Part shown: one piece after another, positions 43,138 to 52,563 of the stretch
How the letters are laid out: each line of letters opens with the position of its first letter
Position numbering within the stretch: position 1 is the stretch's first letter
DNA from: Brachymonas wangyanguii
Lineage (GTDB): Bacteria > Pseudomonadota > Gammaproteobacteria > Burkholderiales > Burkholderiaceae_C
Assembly (NCBI RefSeq): GCF_045055315.1
Contig: NZ_CP173677.1
Span: forward strand, 1,860,001-1,924,000
Direction: 5' to 3'
DNA: 64,000 bases
Position numbers and translations under genes: made by a program
Notes under the pieces: generated by a model
The model's input: the letters and a program-made list of their open reading frames with translations, nothing else
The model's database searches: none
What the model was told of the DNA's origin: nothing

Positions 43138-44786
43138 GCGTCTGCGCCGGAGTCGCTGCCGGCATCGCCTGCCGGCTTGCGGCGGCGGCGCGGCTTGCGC
43201 ACAGCAGCGTCATCCTGCGCCGGCAAGCTGTCCGCCGCCTCGTGCGCCACAGGGGCTGCGCCATCTGCCGCTGCGGCCGGCTTGCGACGGCGGCGACGGC
43301 GTTTTTTCGGCGCGTCGGCATCGGGCAGTACCGATTCCCCGGCCACCTCGGCTGCCGGCTTGCTGCTGACCAGATGCACCTTGCCACCGGCGCGTCCCTG
43401 CTGCTGGACTTCACGTTGGCGCTGACGCTGCTGTTCGCGCGCGGTCGCGATCAGGTCTTCGCGCAGCGCATCGTTGGTAGTACCGCTGAAGGTCTGCCAC
43501 CAGTCCGCCAGCGATTCCTCCACCTCGCCGACGTGCGAACGCAGACGCAGGAAGTCGAAGCCGGCGCGGAAGCGCAGCTGCGCCACCAGGCTGTAGGGGC
43601 TGTTGCCGCTGCGCTTTTCGAAGCGCGGCTGCATCATCCAGATCTCGCGCATGTCGGCGGCCAGCTTGCCGCGGCCGGAGACATCGCCAATGCAGGCGTC
43701 GAACACCTCGTCGATCGCCTCCTGCAAGCCGACAAACGGCGGCTTGCGCTCGGCGGTCTTGCGCGCCCAGGCCTCGCGCACATCCTGCCACAGCAGGCAG
43801 GACAGCAGAAAGCTCGGGGCCACCGGCTTGCCCTCACCCACCCGGCGGTCGGTATCCTGCAAGGCGGCGTTGACGAAGGGATCATCGGCCCGCTGCACCG
43901 CCAGCGTCAGTAGCGGATAGATGTTGTCGGTCAGCTGGTGCTTGCGCAGAATGCCGATGGTGCCCAGCGCATGGCCGGTCTGCAGCAGCTTGAGCATTTC
44001 GTCGAACATGCGGCTTTGCGGCACGTCGTGCAGCAGCGGCAGCGCCTCGCGGATCGGCGCCGAAGTCGCCTTGTCGAGACGGAAATCGAGCGGGCTGAGC
44101 TTGGCCGCAAAGCGGATGGCGCGGATGATGCGCACCGGATCCTCGCGGTAGCGCGCCATGGCATCACCAATCATGCGGATGGTGCGGTTCTTCACGTCCG
44201 CCATGCCCTTGTGGTAGTCCACCACTATCTGGCGCTCCGGATCGTAGTACATGGCGTTGATGGTGAAGTCACGGCGTGCCGCGTCCTCGTCCTGCGGGCC
44301 CCAGACGTTGTCGCGCAGCACGCGGCCGGAGGCATCGACCGCATGCTGCACGCCCTCGAGCGCGCGGCGGCTGGTCTTTTCGTTGCCGTTCACATGGGCG
44401 GCATCGGAGGCATGCAGATAGGCGCGGAAGGTCGAGACCTCGATCACCTCATGCTCGCGGCCACGGCCGAACACCACGTGCACGATGCGGAAACGGCGGC
44501 CAATGATGAAGGCGCGGCGGAACAGGCTCTTGACCTGCTCGGGCGTGGCATTGGTCGCCACATCAAAGTCCTTGGGCCGCATGCCGACCAGCAGGTCGCG
44601 CACGGCGCCGCCGACGATGTAGGCCTCGTAGCCGGCTTTTTTCAGCGTCTGCACCACGTTGAGGGCACGCTCGTCCACCAGGGAGACATCGATCTGGTGG
44701 ACCGATTGCGGCACCTCGACGCGCTTGCCGAAATGCGGCTGCAGCTGTTCCTTGCCGAGCAGCTTGTTGATGAATCGCTTGATCAT
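43134..44786 (-). CDS. pcnB: polynucleotide adenylyltransferase PcnB
   Basis: Poly(A) polymerase I that tags RNAs for decay. It is 550 residues, longer than E. coli because of a basic, Ala-rich C-terminus (KKRRRRRRKPAAAADG, then KPRRRRKPAGDAG), likely used for RNA binding. The catalytic head is AYIVGGAVRDLLVGMRPKDF with DFDVATNA. RRDFTINAMYYDPERQIV, YREDPVRIIRAIRFAAKL and the HTQ-type core are also present. The start is 3 bp after the HAD gene. Its partner folK overlaps it at the end. Confidence 0.95.
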   Translation of the reverse strand: MIKRFINKLLGKEQLQPHFGKRVEVPQSVHQIDVSLVDERALNVVQTLKKAGYEAYIVGGAVRDLLVGMRPKDFDVATNATPEQVKSLFRRAFIIGRRFRIVHVVFGRGREHEVIEVSTFRAYLHASDAAHVNGNEKTSRRALEGVQHAVDASGRVLRDNVWGPQDEDAARRDFTINAMYYDPERQIVVDYHKGMADVKNRTIRMIGDAMARYREDPVRIIRAIRFAAKLSPLDFRLDKATSAPIREALPLLHDVPQSRMFDEMLKLLQTGHALGTIGILRKHQLTDNIYPLLTLAVQRADDPFVNAALQDTDRRVGEGKPVAPSFLLSCLLWQDVREAWARKTAERKPPFVGLQEAIDEVFDACIGDVSGRGKLAADMREIWMMQPRFEKRSGNSPYSLVAQLRFRAGFDFLRLRSHVGEVEESLADWWQTFSGTTNDALREDLIATAREQQRQRQREVQQQGRAGGKVHLVSSKPAAEVAGESVLPDADAPKKRRRRRRKPAAAADGAAPVAHEAADSLPAQDDAAVRKPRRRRKPAGDAGSDSGADA

Positions 44787-44789
44787 GGC

Positions 44790-45467
44790 TTACGCCTTGG
44801 GAAACAGGTCGAGAATGCGCCAGCCGCGGGCTTCGGCCAGCATGCGCAGGCGCTCGTCCGGGTTGGTGGCCACCGGCACGTCGGCGCGCTCCATCAGGGG
44901 CGCGTCGTTGATCGAGTCGGAGTAGAAAGTGATGAAGGTATCGCACCAGTCCAGCTTGCGCTCGGTCAGCCACTGGGTCATGTTGTGCACCTTGCCTTCG
45001 CGCAGGTTGGCCATGCCCTCGACATTGCCGGTAAACCAGCCATCAGGGCCGCGTTCCAGCTCGGTAGCGATGATGTTCTGCTCATCAAAGCCCAGCAGCG
45101 TGCCAATCGGGCCGGCAATGAAGCGGTTGGTGGCGGTAATCAGCACCAGGGTATCGCCGGCATCGCGGTGCTGCTGCAGCAGTTCCAGCGCCGCCGGGTG
45201 CACCGCCGGCTGTACGTAATCGGTCAGATAGCGCGCATGCGCCGCATGCGCTTCTTCGGGCGTGTGTTCGCGGATCGCGCGCGTGACGAAACGCACGTAC
45301 TCGTTCATGTCGAGCACGCCCTGCTCGTACTGCTCGTAGAAGGCCTCGTTCTGGCGCGACATGTCCTCGGCGTCCGTCCAGCCGATGGCATTGGTGAAAT
45401 GGGTCCACATGAAGTCCGAGTCGATCGGCAGCAAGGTGTGGTCGAGATCAAAAAGCGCAATTTTCAT
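44790..45467 (-). CDS. HAD-IB family phosphatase (SerB-like)
   Basis: A 225-residue haloacid dehalogenase-type hydrolase. Motif I is ALFDLDHTLLP with the nucleophile and acid/base Asp. Motif II is VLITATNRFIAGP, and motif IV is TFYSDSINDAPLMERA. The subgroup is close to phosphoserine phosphatase and bacterial CicA. It has no CBS or ACT domain. It lies between hda and pcnB, a conserved position in Burkholderiales. Its stop overlap and ATGA start suggest coupling to hda. Substrate unknown. Confidence 0.88.
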   Translation of the reverse strand: MKIALFDLDHTLLPIDSDFMWTHFTNAIGWTDAEDMSRQNEAFYEQYEQGVLDMNEYVRFVTRAIREHTPEEAHAAHARYLTDYVQPAVHPAALELLQQHRDAGDTLVLITATNRFIAGPIGTLLGFDEQNIIATELERGPDGWFTGNVEGMANLREGKVHNMTQWLTERKLDWCDTFITFYSDSINDAPLMERADVPVATNPDERLRMLAEARGWRILDLFPKA

Positions 45468-46159
45468 GAGTCATTCATCATTTGTTTCAGCAGCGGCACG
45501 GTGATCGCGCGGCGCGTTTCAAGAGCGTAGTCGTCCAGCATGGCCAGTAACTGGCTCAGGCTCCCCAGGTCGCGGGAAAACCGGCTGAGCATGAAGCGCA
45601 ACACCTCGTCGGACAGATCCAGGCCGCGATCCTGCGCTTCCTGGCGCAGGGCGCGCTGCACATCGTCCTCGGACAAGGGCTGCAGGCCGAACATCTGGCC
45701 CCAGCCTAGCCGGGTACGCAGGTCTTCGCGCAGCGGCAGATCCGTGACCGGCAGGCTGCCGGCCGACAGCACCCAGCAGGGTTCACCCTGTTGCGGCGTC
45801 ATCGCGTGGATGAACCAGTTGAAGGCGGTGTGCTGCTGCTCCGGGCTGTAGGCATCGACTTCGTCCAGCAGCACCACGCTCCAGCGCGGATCAAACGGAC
45901 GGGCATAGCCGCCACAGGGCGTGGAGGCATCGAGCCAGCCGGCTTCGCGCCCCTGTTCACGCAGGGTCTGCAGCACGCCTTGCAGCAAATGGGTCTTGCC
46001 GCTGCCTTCCGGGCCCCAGACATAGGTCGGACGCAGTGAGGGGTGGCTGTCATGCAGCACCGATTGGACACGCGCCAGTACCACGGCGTTCGGACCGGGG
46101 ATCCAGGAGTCCAGCCGCGGGCTGGGCGCCAGGCCGATATCGAGCGGGAGTTGTTTCAT
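45464..46159 (-). CDS. hda: DnaA regulatory inactivator Hda
   Basis: AAA+ protein related to DnaA that, with the beta clamp, turns DnaA-ATP into DnaA-ADP after initiation. It is 231 residues. The clamp-binding start QLPLDIGLAP is at the N-terminus. Walker A is GPEGSGKTHLLQGV, and Walker B is VVLLDEVDAYSPEQQ. It lacks the DNA-binding domain of DnaA. A GTG four codons upstream gives a longer frame; the ATG is preferred because the clamp motif then sits at the very start. Confidence 0.92.
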   Translation of the reverse strand: MKQLPLDIGLAPSPRLDSWIPGPNAVVLARVQSVLHDSHPSLRPTYVWGPEGSGKTHLLQGVLQTLREQGREAGWLDASTPCGGYARPFDPRWSVVLLDEVDAYSPEQQHTAFNWFIHAMTPQQGEPCWVLSAGSLPVTDLPLREDLRTRLGWGQMFGLQPLSEDDVQRALRQEAQDRGLDLSDEVLRFMLSRFSRDLGSLSQLLAMLDDYALETRRAITVPLLKQMMNDS

Positions 46160-46212
46160 GGGGAGAGACACGCCGCCATTTTACGGGATGCAGCCGTTCC
46201 CCGCCGGACAGC

Positions 46213-47310
46213 TCAGTGGTTGTACAGATCGCTTCTGAAATAGCGCTCGCGCAGGCGGCGCACCGCCACCAGCAGCACGGCACTGCAGGGCAGCGCCACC
46301 AGCACGCCGACAAAGCCGAACAGCTGGCCAAACGCCAGCAGCGCAAAGATCACCACCAGCGGGTGCAGGCCGATGCGTTCGCCCACCAGCCGCGGCGTGA
46401 AGTAGTAGCTTTCGATCATCTGACCCGAGGTATAGACCACGCCGACCATGATCAGCGTCTTGGTCAGGCCGAACTGCAGCAGGCCGAGCACGATGGCGAT
46501 CACGGTGCCGACGCCAAAGCCCAGATAGGGTACGAACACCGCCAGCCCGGTGAAAATGCCGACCGGCCAGGCCAGATCCAGCCCGAACAGCATCAGGCCG
46601 ACGCTGTAGTAGGTGGCCATGATGATCATCACCAGCAGCTGGCCGCGCAGGTACTGGCCAAGCAGCGTATCAGCCTCCTGCACGAAGCTGGTCACGCCTT
46701 CGCGCATGCGCAATGGCACCAGCCGGAAGACAGTGGCAATGAACTTGTCCCAGTCCAGCAGCAGGTAGAACAGCGCAATCGGAATCAGCACCAGGTTGCC
46801 GATCACCGACAGCGCCACGCTGCCGCCAATCATCAGCGAATTCAGCAGCGACTTGACGAAGCTCGGCTCGCCCGGCGCGGCCGGCGTCGTGCCGCTGTTG
46901 CTCAGCCACTCGATCACCACCCCACGCAGCGATCCCAGATTCACCTCGAACGGAATGCCGTAGCGGTCAAACATCTCCTGTACCCAGATCACGCCACGGT
47001 CCAGCAGCACCGGCAGCTGCTGGCGGATGATCGGCCCCTCCTTGATCACCACCGGCACGATCAGCATCGCCACACCCAGCACCGCCAGGATGAACACCAG
47101 CATCACCAGCACCACCGCCAGCCAGCGCGGCACGCGGCCACCCAGCCAGCCACTGATGCGGTCGACCAGCGGATTCAGCGCATAGGCCAGCACGGCGGCC
47201 ACGATGAACGGCGTCAGCACCGGTCCGAGCGCCCACAGCACCAGGCCCAGCACGACGACCAGCAGGGTTCCGTTCAATGTCCGCTTCAGGTTGGGGCTCA
47301 ATTCGATCAT
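46213..47310 (-). CDS. AI-2E family transporter (PerM/YdiK-like)
   Basis: A 365-residue membrane protein with about eight helices in two blocks. The family signature is FVPYLGFGVGTVIAIVLGLL at about residues 265-284. LALFYLLLDWDKF-type context, GQLLVMIIMATYYSVGLMLF and RLVGERIGLHPLVVIFALLA are also seen. The name comes from autoinducer export in E. coli TqsA, but many members have other roles. It is divergent from purM across about 118 bp, as in other Burkholderiales. Confidence 0.9.
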   Translation of the reverse strand: MIELSPNLKRTLNGTLLVVVLGLVLWALGPVLTPFIVAAVLAYALNPLVDRISGWLGGRVPRWLAVVLVMLVFILAVLGVAMLIVPVVIKEGPIIRQQLPVLLDRGVIWVQEMFDRYGIPFEVNLGSLRGVVIEWLSNSGTTPAAPGEPSFVKSLLNSLMIGGSVALSVIGNLVLIPIALFYLLLDWDKFIATVFRLVPLRMREGVTSFVQEADTLLGQYLRGQLLVMIIMATYYSVGLMLFGLDLAWPVGIFTGLAVFVPYLGFGVGTVIAIVLGLLQFGLTKTLIMVGVVYTSGQMIESYYFTPRLVGERIGLHPLVVIFALLAFGQLFGFVGVLVALPCSAVLLVAVRRLRERYFRSDLYNH

Positions 47311-47428
47311 GGAGGGAGGAAGGTCTTTACAATACGGGCAAGGCCATGGTCAGGCAGCAAATGCCTGTGCTGACAGCACGATACTCCAAGTTTGTGCATT
47401 CCGTTTATCGCAATCCGAATTTCTCCCC

Positions 47429-48457
47429 ATGCAAACTCCCATTTCCTACAAAGACGCCGGCGTTGACATCGATGCAGGCGATGCCCTGGTTGAACGCATC
47501 AAGCCGCTCGCCAAGAAAACCATGCGCGACGGCGTGATGGCCAGCATCGGCGGCTTCGGCGCGCTGTTCGAGGTGCCCAAGCGCTACCAGGAACCGGTGC
47601 TGGTATCCGGTACTGATGGCGTCGGCACCAAGCTGCGCCTGGCCTTCGAGTGGAACATGCATGACACCGTCGGCATCGACCTGGTCGCCATGAGCGTGAA
47701 CGACGTGCTGGTGCAAGGCGCCGAGCCGCTGTTCTTCCTTGACTACTTTGCCTGCGGCAAGCTCGATGTCGATACCGCAGCCGCGGTGGTTGGCGGCATT
47801 GCCGAAGGCTGCGTGCAAAGCGGCTGTGCCCTGATCGGCGGCGAGACTGCCGAAATGCCCGGCATGTATCCCGATGGCGAATACGACCTGGCCGGCTTTG
47901 CCGTGGGTGCGGTCGAAAAAAGCAAGATCCTGAGCGGCCAGAATGTGCAGGCCGGCGACGTGGTGCTGGGTCTGGCCAGCCATGGCGTGCACAGCAACGG
48001 CTTCAGCCTGGTGCGCAAGTGCCTGGAACGCGCCGGCAGCAACCTGCCGACCACGCTGGACGGCCTGCCCTTCCGCGACGCCATCATGCGCCCGACGCGC
48101 CTGTACGTGAAGCCGGTGCTGGCGGCCCTCGACAAGCATCCGATCAAGGCACTGGCCCACATCACCGGCGGTGGCCTGCTGGAAAACATCCCGCGCGTGC
48201 TGCCCGAAGGCATGGTGGCGCGCCTGGTCAAGGGCAGCTGGCCGCAGACCGAGCTGTTCGCCTGGCTGCAGCAGACCGCCGGCATCGACGACATCGAGAT
48301 GAACCGCACCTTCAACAACGGCATCGGCATGGTGCTGGTGGTGGATGCGGCCAACGCCGAAGCCACCGCCGCCACGCTGCGCGAACTGGGCGAAACCGTC
48401 TACACCATCGGCCAGATCGCCGCTGCTGACGGCGAAGCCACGGTGACGGTCGCCTGA
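47429..48457 (+). CDS. purM: phosphoribosylformylglycinamidine cyclo-ligase
   Basis: AIR synthetase, the fifth step of purine synthesis. The start MQTPISYKDAGVDIDAGDAL gives 342 residues, the normal length. Conserved motifs are LVSGTDGVGTKLRLAFEW, VAMSVNDVLVQGAEPLFFLDY, LIGGETAEMPGMY and LAHITGGGLLENIPRVLPEG. The upstream 75 codons in frame lie antisense to the AI-2E gene and show no similarity. A strong terminator follows. Confidence 0.97.
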   Translation: MQTPISYKDAGVDIDAGDALVERIKPLAKKTMRDGVMASIGGFGALFEVPKRYQEPVLVSGTDGVGTKLRLAFEWNMHDTVGIDLVAMSVNDVLVQGAEPLFFLDYFACGKLDVDTAAAVVGGIAEGCVQSGCALIGGETAEMPGMYPDGEYDLAGFAVGAVEKSKILSGQNVQAGDVVLGLASHGVHSNGFSLVRKCLERAGSNLPTTLDGLPFRDAIMRPTRLYVKPVLAALDKHPIKALAHITGGGLLENIPRVLPEGMVARLVKGSWPQTELFAWLQQTAGIDDIEMNRTFNNGIGMVLVVDAANAEATAATLRELGETVYTIGQIAAADGEATVTVA

Positions 48458-48476
48458 TCGGTTGCAAGCAGATGAC

Positions 48477-48500
48477 AAGGGCGCTTCGGCGCCCTTTTTT
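48477..48500 (+). terminator. rho-independent terminator after purM
   Basis: GGGCGC pairs with GCGCCC around a TTCG tetraloop and is followed by six T. Confidence 0.9.
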
Positions 48501-48602
48501 GTCGCCTATTTGTTACTCAACATTTCTGTCACAAGGGCTTCCTACACTGGCTGTGCATAGCTGCCACCGGCAGCAACACAACACAGCCTAGGGAGTCCAA
48601 CC

Positions 48603-50513
48603 ATGCAAAGACGGGAGTTGCTGCGCCGCAGTGCAGCCTTTTTCAGTGTCATTACCGCCGGCAGCATCCTGTCAGCCTGCGGTGGCGATGACGACACGCC
48701 TGCCGCACCCGCTCCCGACACGCGCCCGCCTGCTGGCACCTACCGTTTCGATCTGGGTGTCGCCAGCGGTGATCCCAAGGCTGACAGCGTGGTGTTCTGG
48801 ACCCGCGTGCAACAGGCCGATGCCGGCACGGGCGATATCGAATTGACCCTGCAGGTCTCCACGACCGAGGATTTCTCCGAGCTGGTGGTGGAACAGCCGC
48901 TGACTGCCACGGCCCTGTACGACCACACGGTGCGCGCCAAGGTGGTGCAGCTGCAGCCGGGTACGCGCTATTTCTACCGCTTTGTCGCCGGCCGCGACCA
49001 CAGCGTCATCGGCAACAGCAAGACCGCTCCAGCGGCCGATGCCACCCCGCAGCAACTGCGCTTTGCCTGGTTTACCTGCCAGGACTGGTCGGTCAACCAC
49101 TGGGGCGCCATGGAGCTGCTGGCCGCCGAGCAGGAGCTGGACTTCACCGTGCACGTGGGCGACTACATCTACGAAACCGTGGGTGCCCAGTTCCAGACCG
49201 GCCAGGTCGAGCCGGCCCACCAGCCGATCACCCTGCCGGACGGCATGCCACTGGCCGATGGTTCCACCGCCGCCCTGACGCTGGCCGATTACCGCACGCT
49301 CTACCGCACCTACCGCAGCGATGCGCGTCTGCAGGAAGTGCACCGCAAGTTCCCCTTCATCGCCGTCTGGGACGACCACGAGTTCAGCGACGACTGCTGG
49401 CAGGATCACCAGACCTACAACAACGCCAACCAGCAGCAGACCGATCGCCGCCGTGCCGCCAGCCAGGCCTGGTTCGAATACATGCCGGTGGACATGGGCG
49501 ACGTCTCCTTCGACCTGAACAAGGCCGGCCACGAAAACATCCGCATCTACCGCGATTTCCAGTTCGGCCAGCTGATGCACCTGGTCATGACCGACCAGCG
49601 CCTGTACCGCGACGACCATGCGATTCCGGAAGCGCTACTGCCGCTGTCGCAGGGTGCCCCGCTGGATGCCGCCCTGCAGATGGACACCTCGGTCGGCACG
49701 CGCTACTTCACGCCGCTGCCGTTGCTGCTGCAGGCACAGCAGGTGGATCTGCTGACGCAGCAGCCGCGCGCCACTGCGCCCTCCATCCTCGGCAAGACGC
49801 AGACGCAATGGTGGAAGGATACCATGCGCAACAGCCGCTCGACCTGGAAATTCTGGGGCAACGAACTGTCGCTGTCACGCATGTGGGCCGACCTGCGCCA
49901 GCATCCGCTAGTCACCGATCCGGCGCTGCAGCAGGTGTTTGCCATCAACGCCGACTGCTGGGATGGCTACCCGGTACACAAGCAGGAGCTGATGCAGTTC
50001 CTGACCCAGAACAATATCCGCAACGTGGTCGCCATCACCGGCGACCTGCACGCCTTCCAGTGCGGCATCGTGCGCGACCAGATCGGCTTTGACCCGCGCC
50101 AGCCGGCCGCCCCGGTCAACCCGCCGGCTGGCAAAGCCGCGATGGTCGATTTTGTCGTTGCCGGCATCAGCAGCAACTCCTTCTTCAGCTACCTGCGAAG
50201 CGCCGCCAGGGCCATGCCGGCGCTGCAGGCACTGGTGGCCGACCAGCCCACTTTCGAGACCTTCCTCTGGCGCGGCCTGCCCGCCGGCGTGCATCCGGCC
50301 TTCCCGCAAGGCGTTCCGGCCAACAACCCGGACATGCTGTATGGCGATCACCACGCGCAAGGCTATGCCACCGCCACCGTGACGGCCAGCCAGCTGGAAG
50401 TGCAGTTCCACAAGGTCAAGCCGCTGGATGAGGGCCAGGCTCCCGCTACCCCGCTGCTGCAGACCACCCGCATCACCCTCCCCGCCGGCAGTACCAGCCC
50501 GACCATCGGCTGA
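48603..50513 (+). CDS. PhoD-family alkaline phosphatase, exported lipoprotein
   Basis: A 636-residue secreted phosphodiesterase/phosphatase of the PhoD family. The N-terminus has a twin-arginine type signal (MQRRELLRRSAAFF) and a lipobox SILSAC with Cys26, suggesting Tat export and lipidation. The mature start is GGDDDTPAAPAP. An N-terminal PhoD beta-domain is followed by the catalytic core: TCQDWSVNHW, HVGDYIYETV, WDDHEFSDDCW, MTDQRLYRD and AITGDLHAFQ. These provide the calcium and iron ligands. It precedes a 5'-nucleotidase lipoprotein by 33 bp. Phosphate-starvation control is likely but not shown. Confidence 0.9.
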   Translation: MQRRELLRRSAAFFSVITAGSILSACGGDDDTPAAPAPDTRPPAGTYRFDLGVASGDPKADSVVFWTRVQQADAGTGDIELTLQVSTTEDFSELVVEQPLTATALYDHTVRAKVVQLQPGTRYFYRFVAGRDHSVIGNSKTAPAADATPQQLRFAWFTCQDWSVNHWGAMELLAAEQELDFTVHVGDYIYETVGAQFQTGQVEPAHQPITLPDGMPLADGSTAALTLADYRTLYRTYRSDARLQEVHRKFPFIAVWDDHEFSDDCWQDHQTYNNANQQQTDRRRAASQAWFEYMPVDMGDVSFDLNKAGHENIRIYRDFQFGQLMHLVMTDQRLYRDDHAIPEALLPLSQGAPLDAALQMDTSVGTRYFTPLPLLLQAQQVDLLTQQPRATAPSILGKTQTQWWKDTMRNSRSTWKFWGNELSLSRMWADLRQHPLVTDPALQQVFAINADCWDGYPVHKQELMQFLTQNNIRNVVAITGDLHAFQCGIVRDQIGFDPRQPAAPVNPPAGKAAMVDFVVAGISSNSFFSYLRSAARAMPALQALVADQPTFETFLWRGLPAGVHPAFPQGVPANNPDMLYGDHHAQGYATATVTASQLEVQFHKVKPLDEGQAPATPLLQTTRITLPAGSTSPTIG

Positions 50514-50546
50514 CCGGTATATTTCACCTCACTGGAGACATTTCCC

Positions 50547-52460
50547 ATGCGCAAGCGCTCCCTGCCCTACGCCCTGCCCGCGATCCTGTCGCTGGCTGGC
50601 GCCACCCTGCTCACCGCCTGTGGCGGCGATGACGACAACACGAAGCCGTCCGAACCGGCGGTCGTTGCCAAGCCGCTGGAGCTGACCATCGCCCACGTGG
50701 ACGACAGCCACTCCAACCTGGACAGCGCCAGCCGCAGCTTCACCCTGGCTGGCCAGAATGTCAGCGTCGATGCCGGCGGCTTCCCGCGCGTCACCGCCAT
50801 GATCCAGGCCATCCGCGCGAACAATGACAACGTGCTGGCGCTGCATGCCGGCGACGCCATCACCGGCACGCTCTACTTCAACCGCGCTGGCCAGCCGGGC
50901 GAAGCCGATGCCGCACTGATGAACACCGTCTGCTTTGACGCCTTCGCGCTGGGCAACCACGAATTCGACAAGGGCGACAGCGGCCTGAAGCAGTTCATCG
51001 ACTTCCTGCACAAGGACCCGGCCCAGTGCAAGACGCCGGTGCTGTCGGCCAACGTGCAGTTCGGTGCCAATTCCGCGCTGAACCCGCAGAAGGCCCCCGG
51101 CTACGTGCAGCCGCACATCGTGGTCGAGCGTGACGGCCAGAAGATCGGTATCGTCGGCCTGACCGTGGCCGGCAAGACCAAGGAATCCTCCAGCCCCGAT
51201 CCGGACACCACCTTCGAGAAGGAAGCGACTGCGGCCCAGCGCAGCATCGACCAGCTGAAGGCGGATGGCGTCAACAAGATCATCGTCATGTCGCACATCG
51301 GCTATGAAGCCGACAAGGCGCTGGCAGCCCAGCTGCGCGGCGTGGACGTGATCGTCGGCGGCGACTCGCACACCCTGCTCGGCCCGGACAGCCTGGAAAC
51401 CTACAAGGCCGGCAGCCCGTCTGGCGCCTACCCGACACGTCTGCAGAATGCCGATGGCGACAATGTCTGCCTGGTGCACGCCAACGAATATGCCAAGGTG
51501 GTCGGCGAACTGAAGGTGAACTTTGACGCCGAAGGCAAGGTCACCGACTGTGCCGGTACCCCGCACGTGCTGATCGGTGACGACTACATCGTCAACAAGG
51601 CCGCCCCGGATGCCGCCATGCTGAAAGCAATCCAGGATGACGTGAAGGCCAGCGGTTTCCTGAGCGTGGTGCAGCCGGACGCCAAGGCGCTGGCCGTGCT
51701 GGAGCCGTTCAAGAAGCTGGTGGAAGTGTTCAAGGCCAAGATCGTGGCCACGGCACCGCAGGAAATCTGCAGCCGCCGTGTTCCGGGCGGTGCAGGCAGC
51801 ACCGACTACGGCCGCTCCAGCGCCGAGTGCAATGCCATCGGTGACGTCAGCCTGCGCGGCGGCGATATCCAGCAGCTGGTCGCCCAGGCCTATCTGGACG
51901 TGGCCAACCAGGATTACGGCGGTGCCGACTTCACGCTGCAAAGCGGTGGTGGCGTGCGTGTTCCGCTCAAGGGTGAAGTCACCGCAGCCAACGTGATCGA
52001 AGTGCTGCCTTTTGGCAACATGCTGTGGCGCCTGGACATCACCGGTGCCGAAGCCAAGTCCATGATCGAGGACGGCCTGGACGCCACCTTCAAGCAGGGC
52101 GGCTCTACCGGTCCCTACCCCTACTCGGCCGGCCTGCGTTTCAACGTCGATGCCAGCCAGGCCAAGGGCAACCGCGCCAGCAACCTGCAGGCGTTCGACA
52201 AGGCCAGCAACAGCTGGAAAGCCCTCGACATGAACAAGACCTACCGCCTGTTCGTGCTGAGCTTCAACGCCACGGGCGGTGACGGCTACACCACGCTGGC
52301 GAATATCCCGGCCGAGCGCCGCATGGACATTGGCGTGCTGGACGCCGACGTGCTGCAGACCTGGATCGACCGCATCAGCGACAAGGATGCCAGCGGTCGT
52401 GCCATCATCCGCAAGCTGCCGGTGGACCAGTACAGCACACAGTTCTTTGCTGCCCCGTAA
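50547..52460 (+). CDS. 5'-nucleotidase/UshA-family metallophosphatase, lipoprotein
   Basis: A 637-residue exported phosphatase. The lipobox is LLTAC with Cys25, and the mature start is GGDDDNTKPSEP. The metallophosphatase domain has Asp and His ligands in AHVDDSHSNLD, LHAGDAITGTLYF, FALGNHEFDKGD, VMSHIGYEADKAL and VGGDSHTLLG. The C-terminal 5'-nucleotidase domain starts near residue 360 and contains DFTLQSGGGVRVPLKGEV and FGNMLWRLDITGAE. It probably removes phosphate from nucleotides or NAD at the surface. It is co-directional with the PhoD gene, 33 bp away. Confidence 0.9.
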   Translation: MRKRSLPYALPAILSLAGATLLTACGGDDDNTKPSEPAVVAKPLELTIAHVDDSHSNLDSASRSFTLAGQNVSVDAGGFPRVTAMIQAIRANNDNVLALHAGDAITGTLYFNRAGQPGEADAALMNTVCFDAFALGNHEFDKGDSGLKQFIDFLHKDPAQCKTPVLSANVQFGANSALNPQKAPGYVQPHIVVERDGQKIGIVGLTVAGKTKESSSPDPDTTFEKEATAAQRSIDQLKADGVNKIIVMSHIGYEADKALAAQLRGVDVIVGGDSHTLLGPDSLETYKAGSPSGAYPTRLQNADGDNVCLVHANEYAKVVGELKVNFDAEGKVTDCAGTPHVLIGDDYIVNKAAPDAAMLKAIQDDVKASGFLSVVQPDAKALAVLEPFKKLVEVFKAKIVATAPQEICSRRVPGGAGSTDYGRSSAECNAIGDVSLRGGDIQQLVAQAYLDVANQDYGGADFTLQSGGGVRVPLKGEVTAANVIEVLPFGNMLWRLDITGAEAKSMIEDGLDATFKQGGSTGPYPYSAGLRFNVDASQAKGNRASNLQAFDKASNSWKALDMNKTYRLFVLSFNATGGDGYTTLANIPAERRMDIGVLDADVLQTWIDRISDKDASGRAIIRKLPVDQYSTQFFAAP

Positions 52461-52506
52461 GGCGCAGGGCTGACCGGATCCACCCGGCAGCCCACGGCTG
52501 AACGAC

Positions 52507-52542
52507 ACAGGGCTGCCTCGCAAGAGGCAGCCCTGTCTTTTT
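52507..52542 (+). terminator. rho-independent terminator after the nucleotidase gene
   Basis: ACAGGGCTGCCTC pairs with GAGGCAGCCCTGT around GCAA and is followed by CTTTTT. Confidence 0.92.
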
Positions 52543-52563
52543 GCCGATGCTGTTGTTGCTGAC

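Noticed and set aside
48507..48560. Pho box upstream of the PhoD gene
   Set aside because: Only one CTGTCAC half-site is seen, correctly spaced from a TACACT -10-like box. The 11-bp-spaced partner half is not recognisable.
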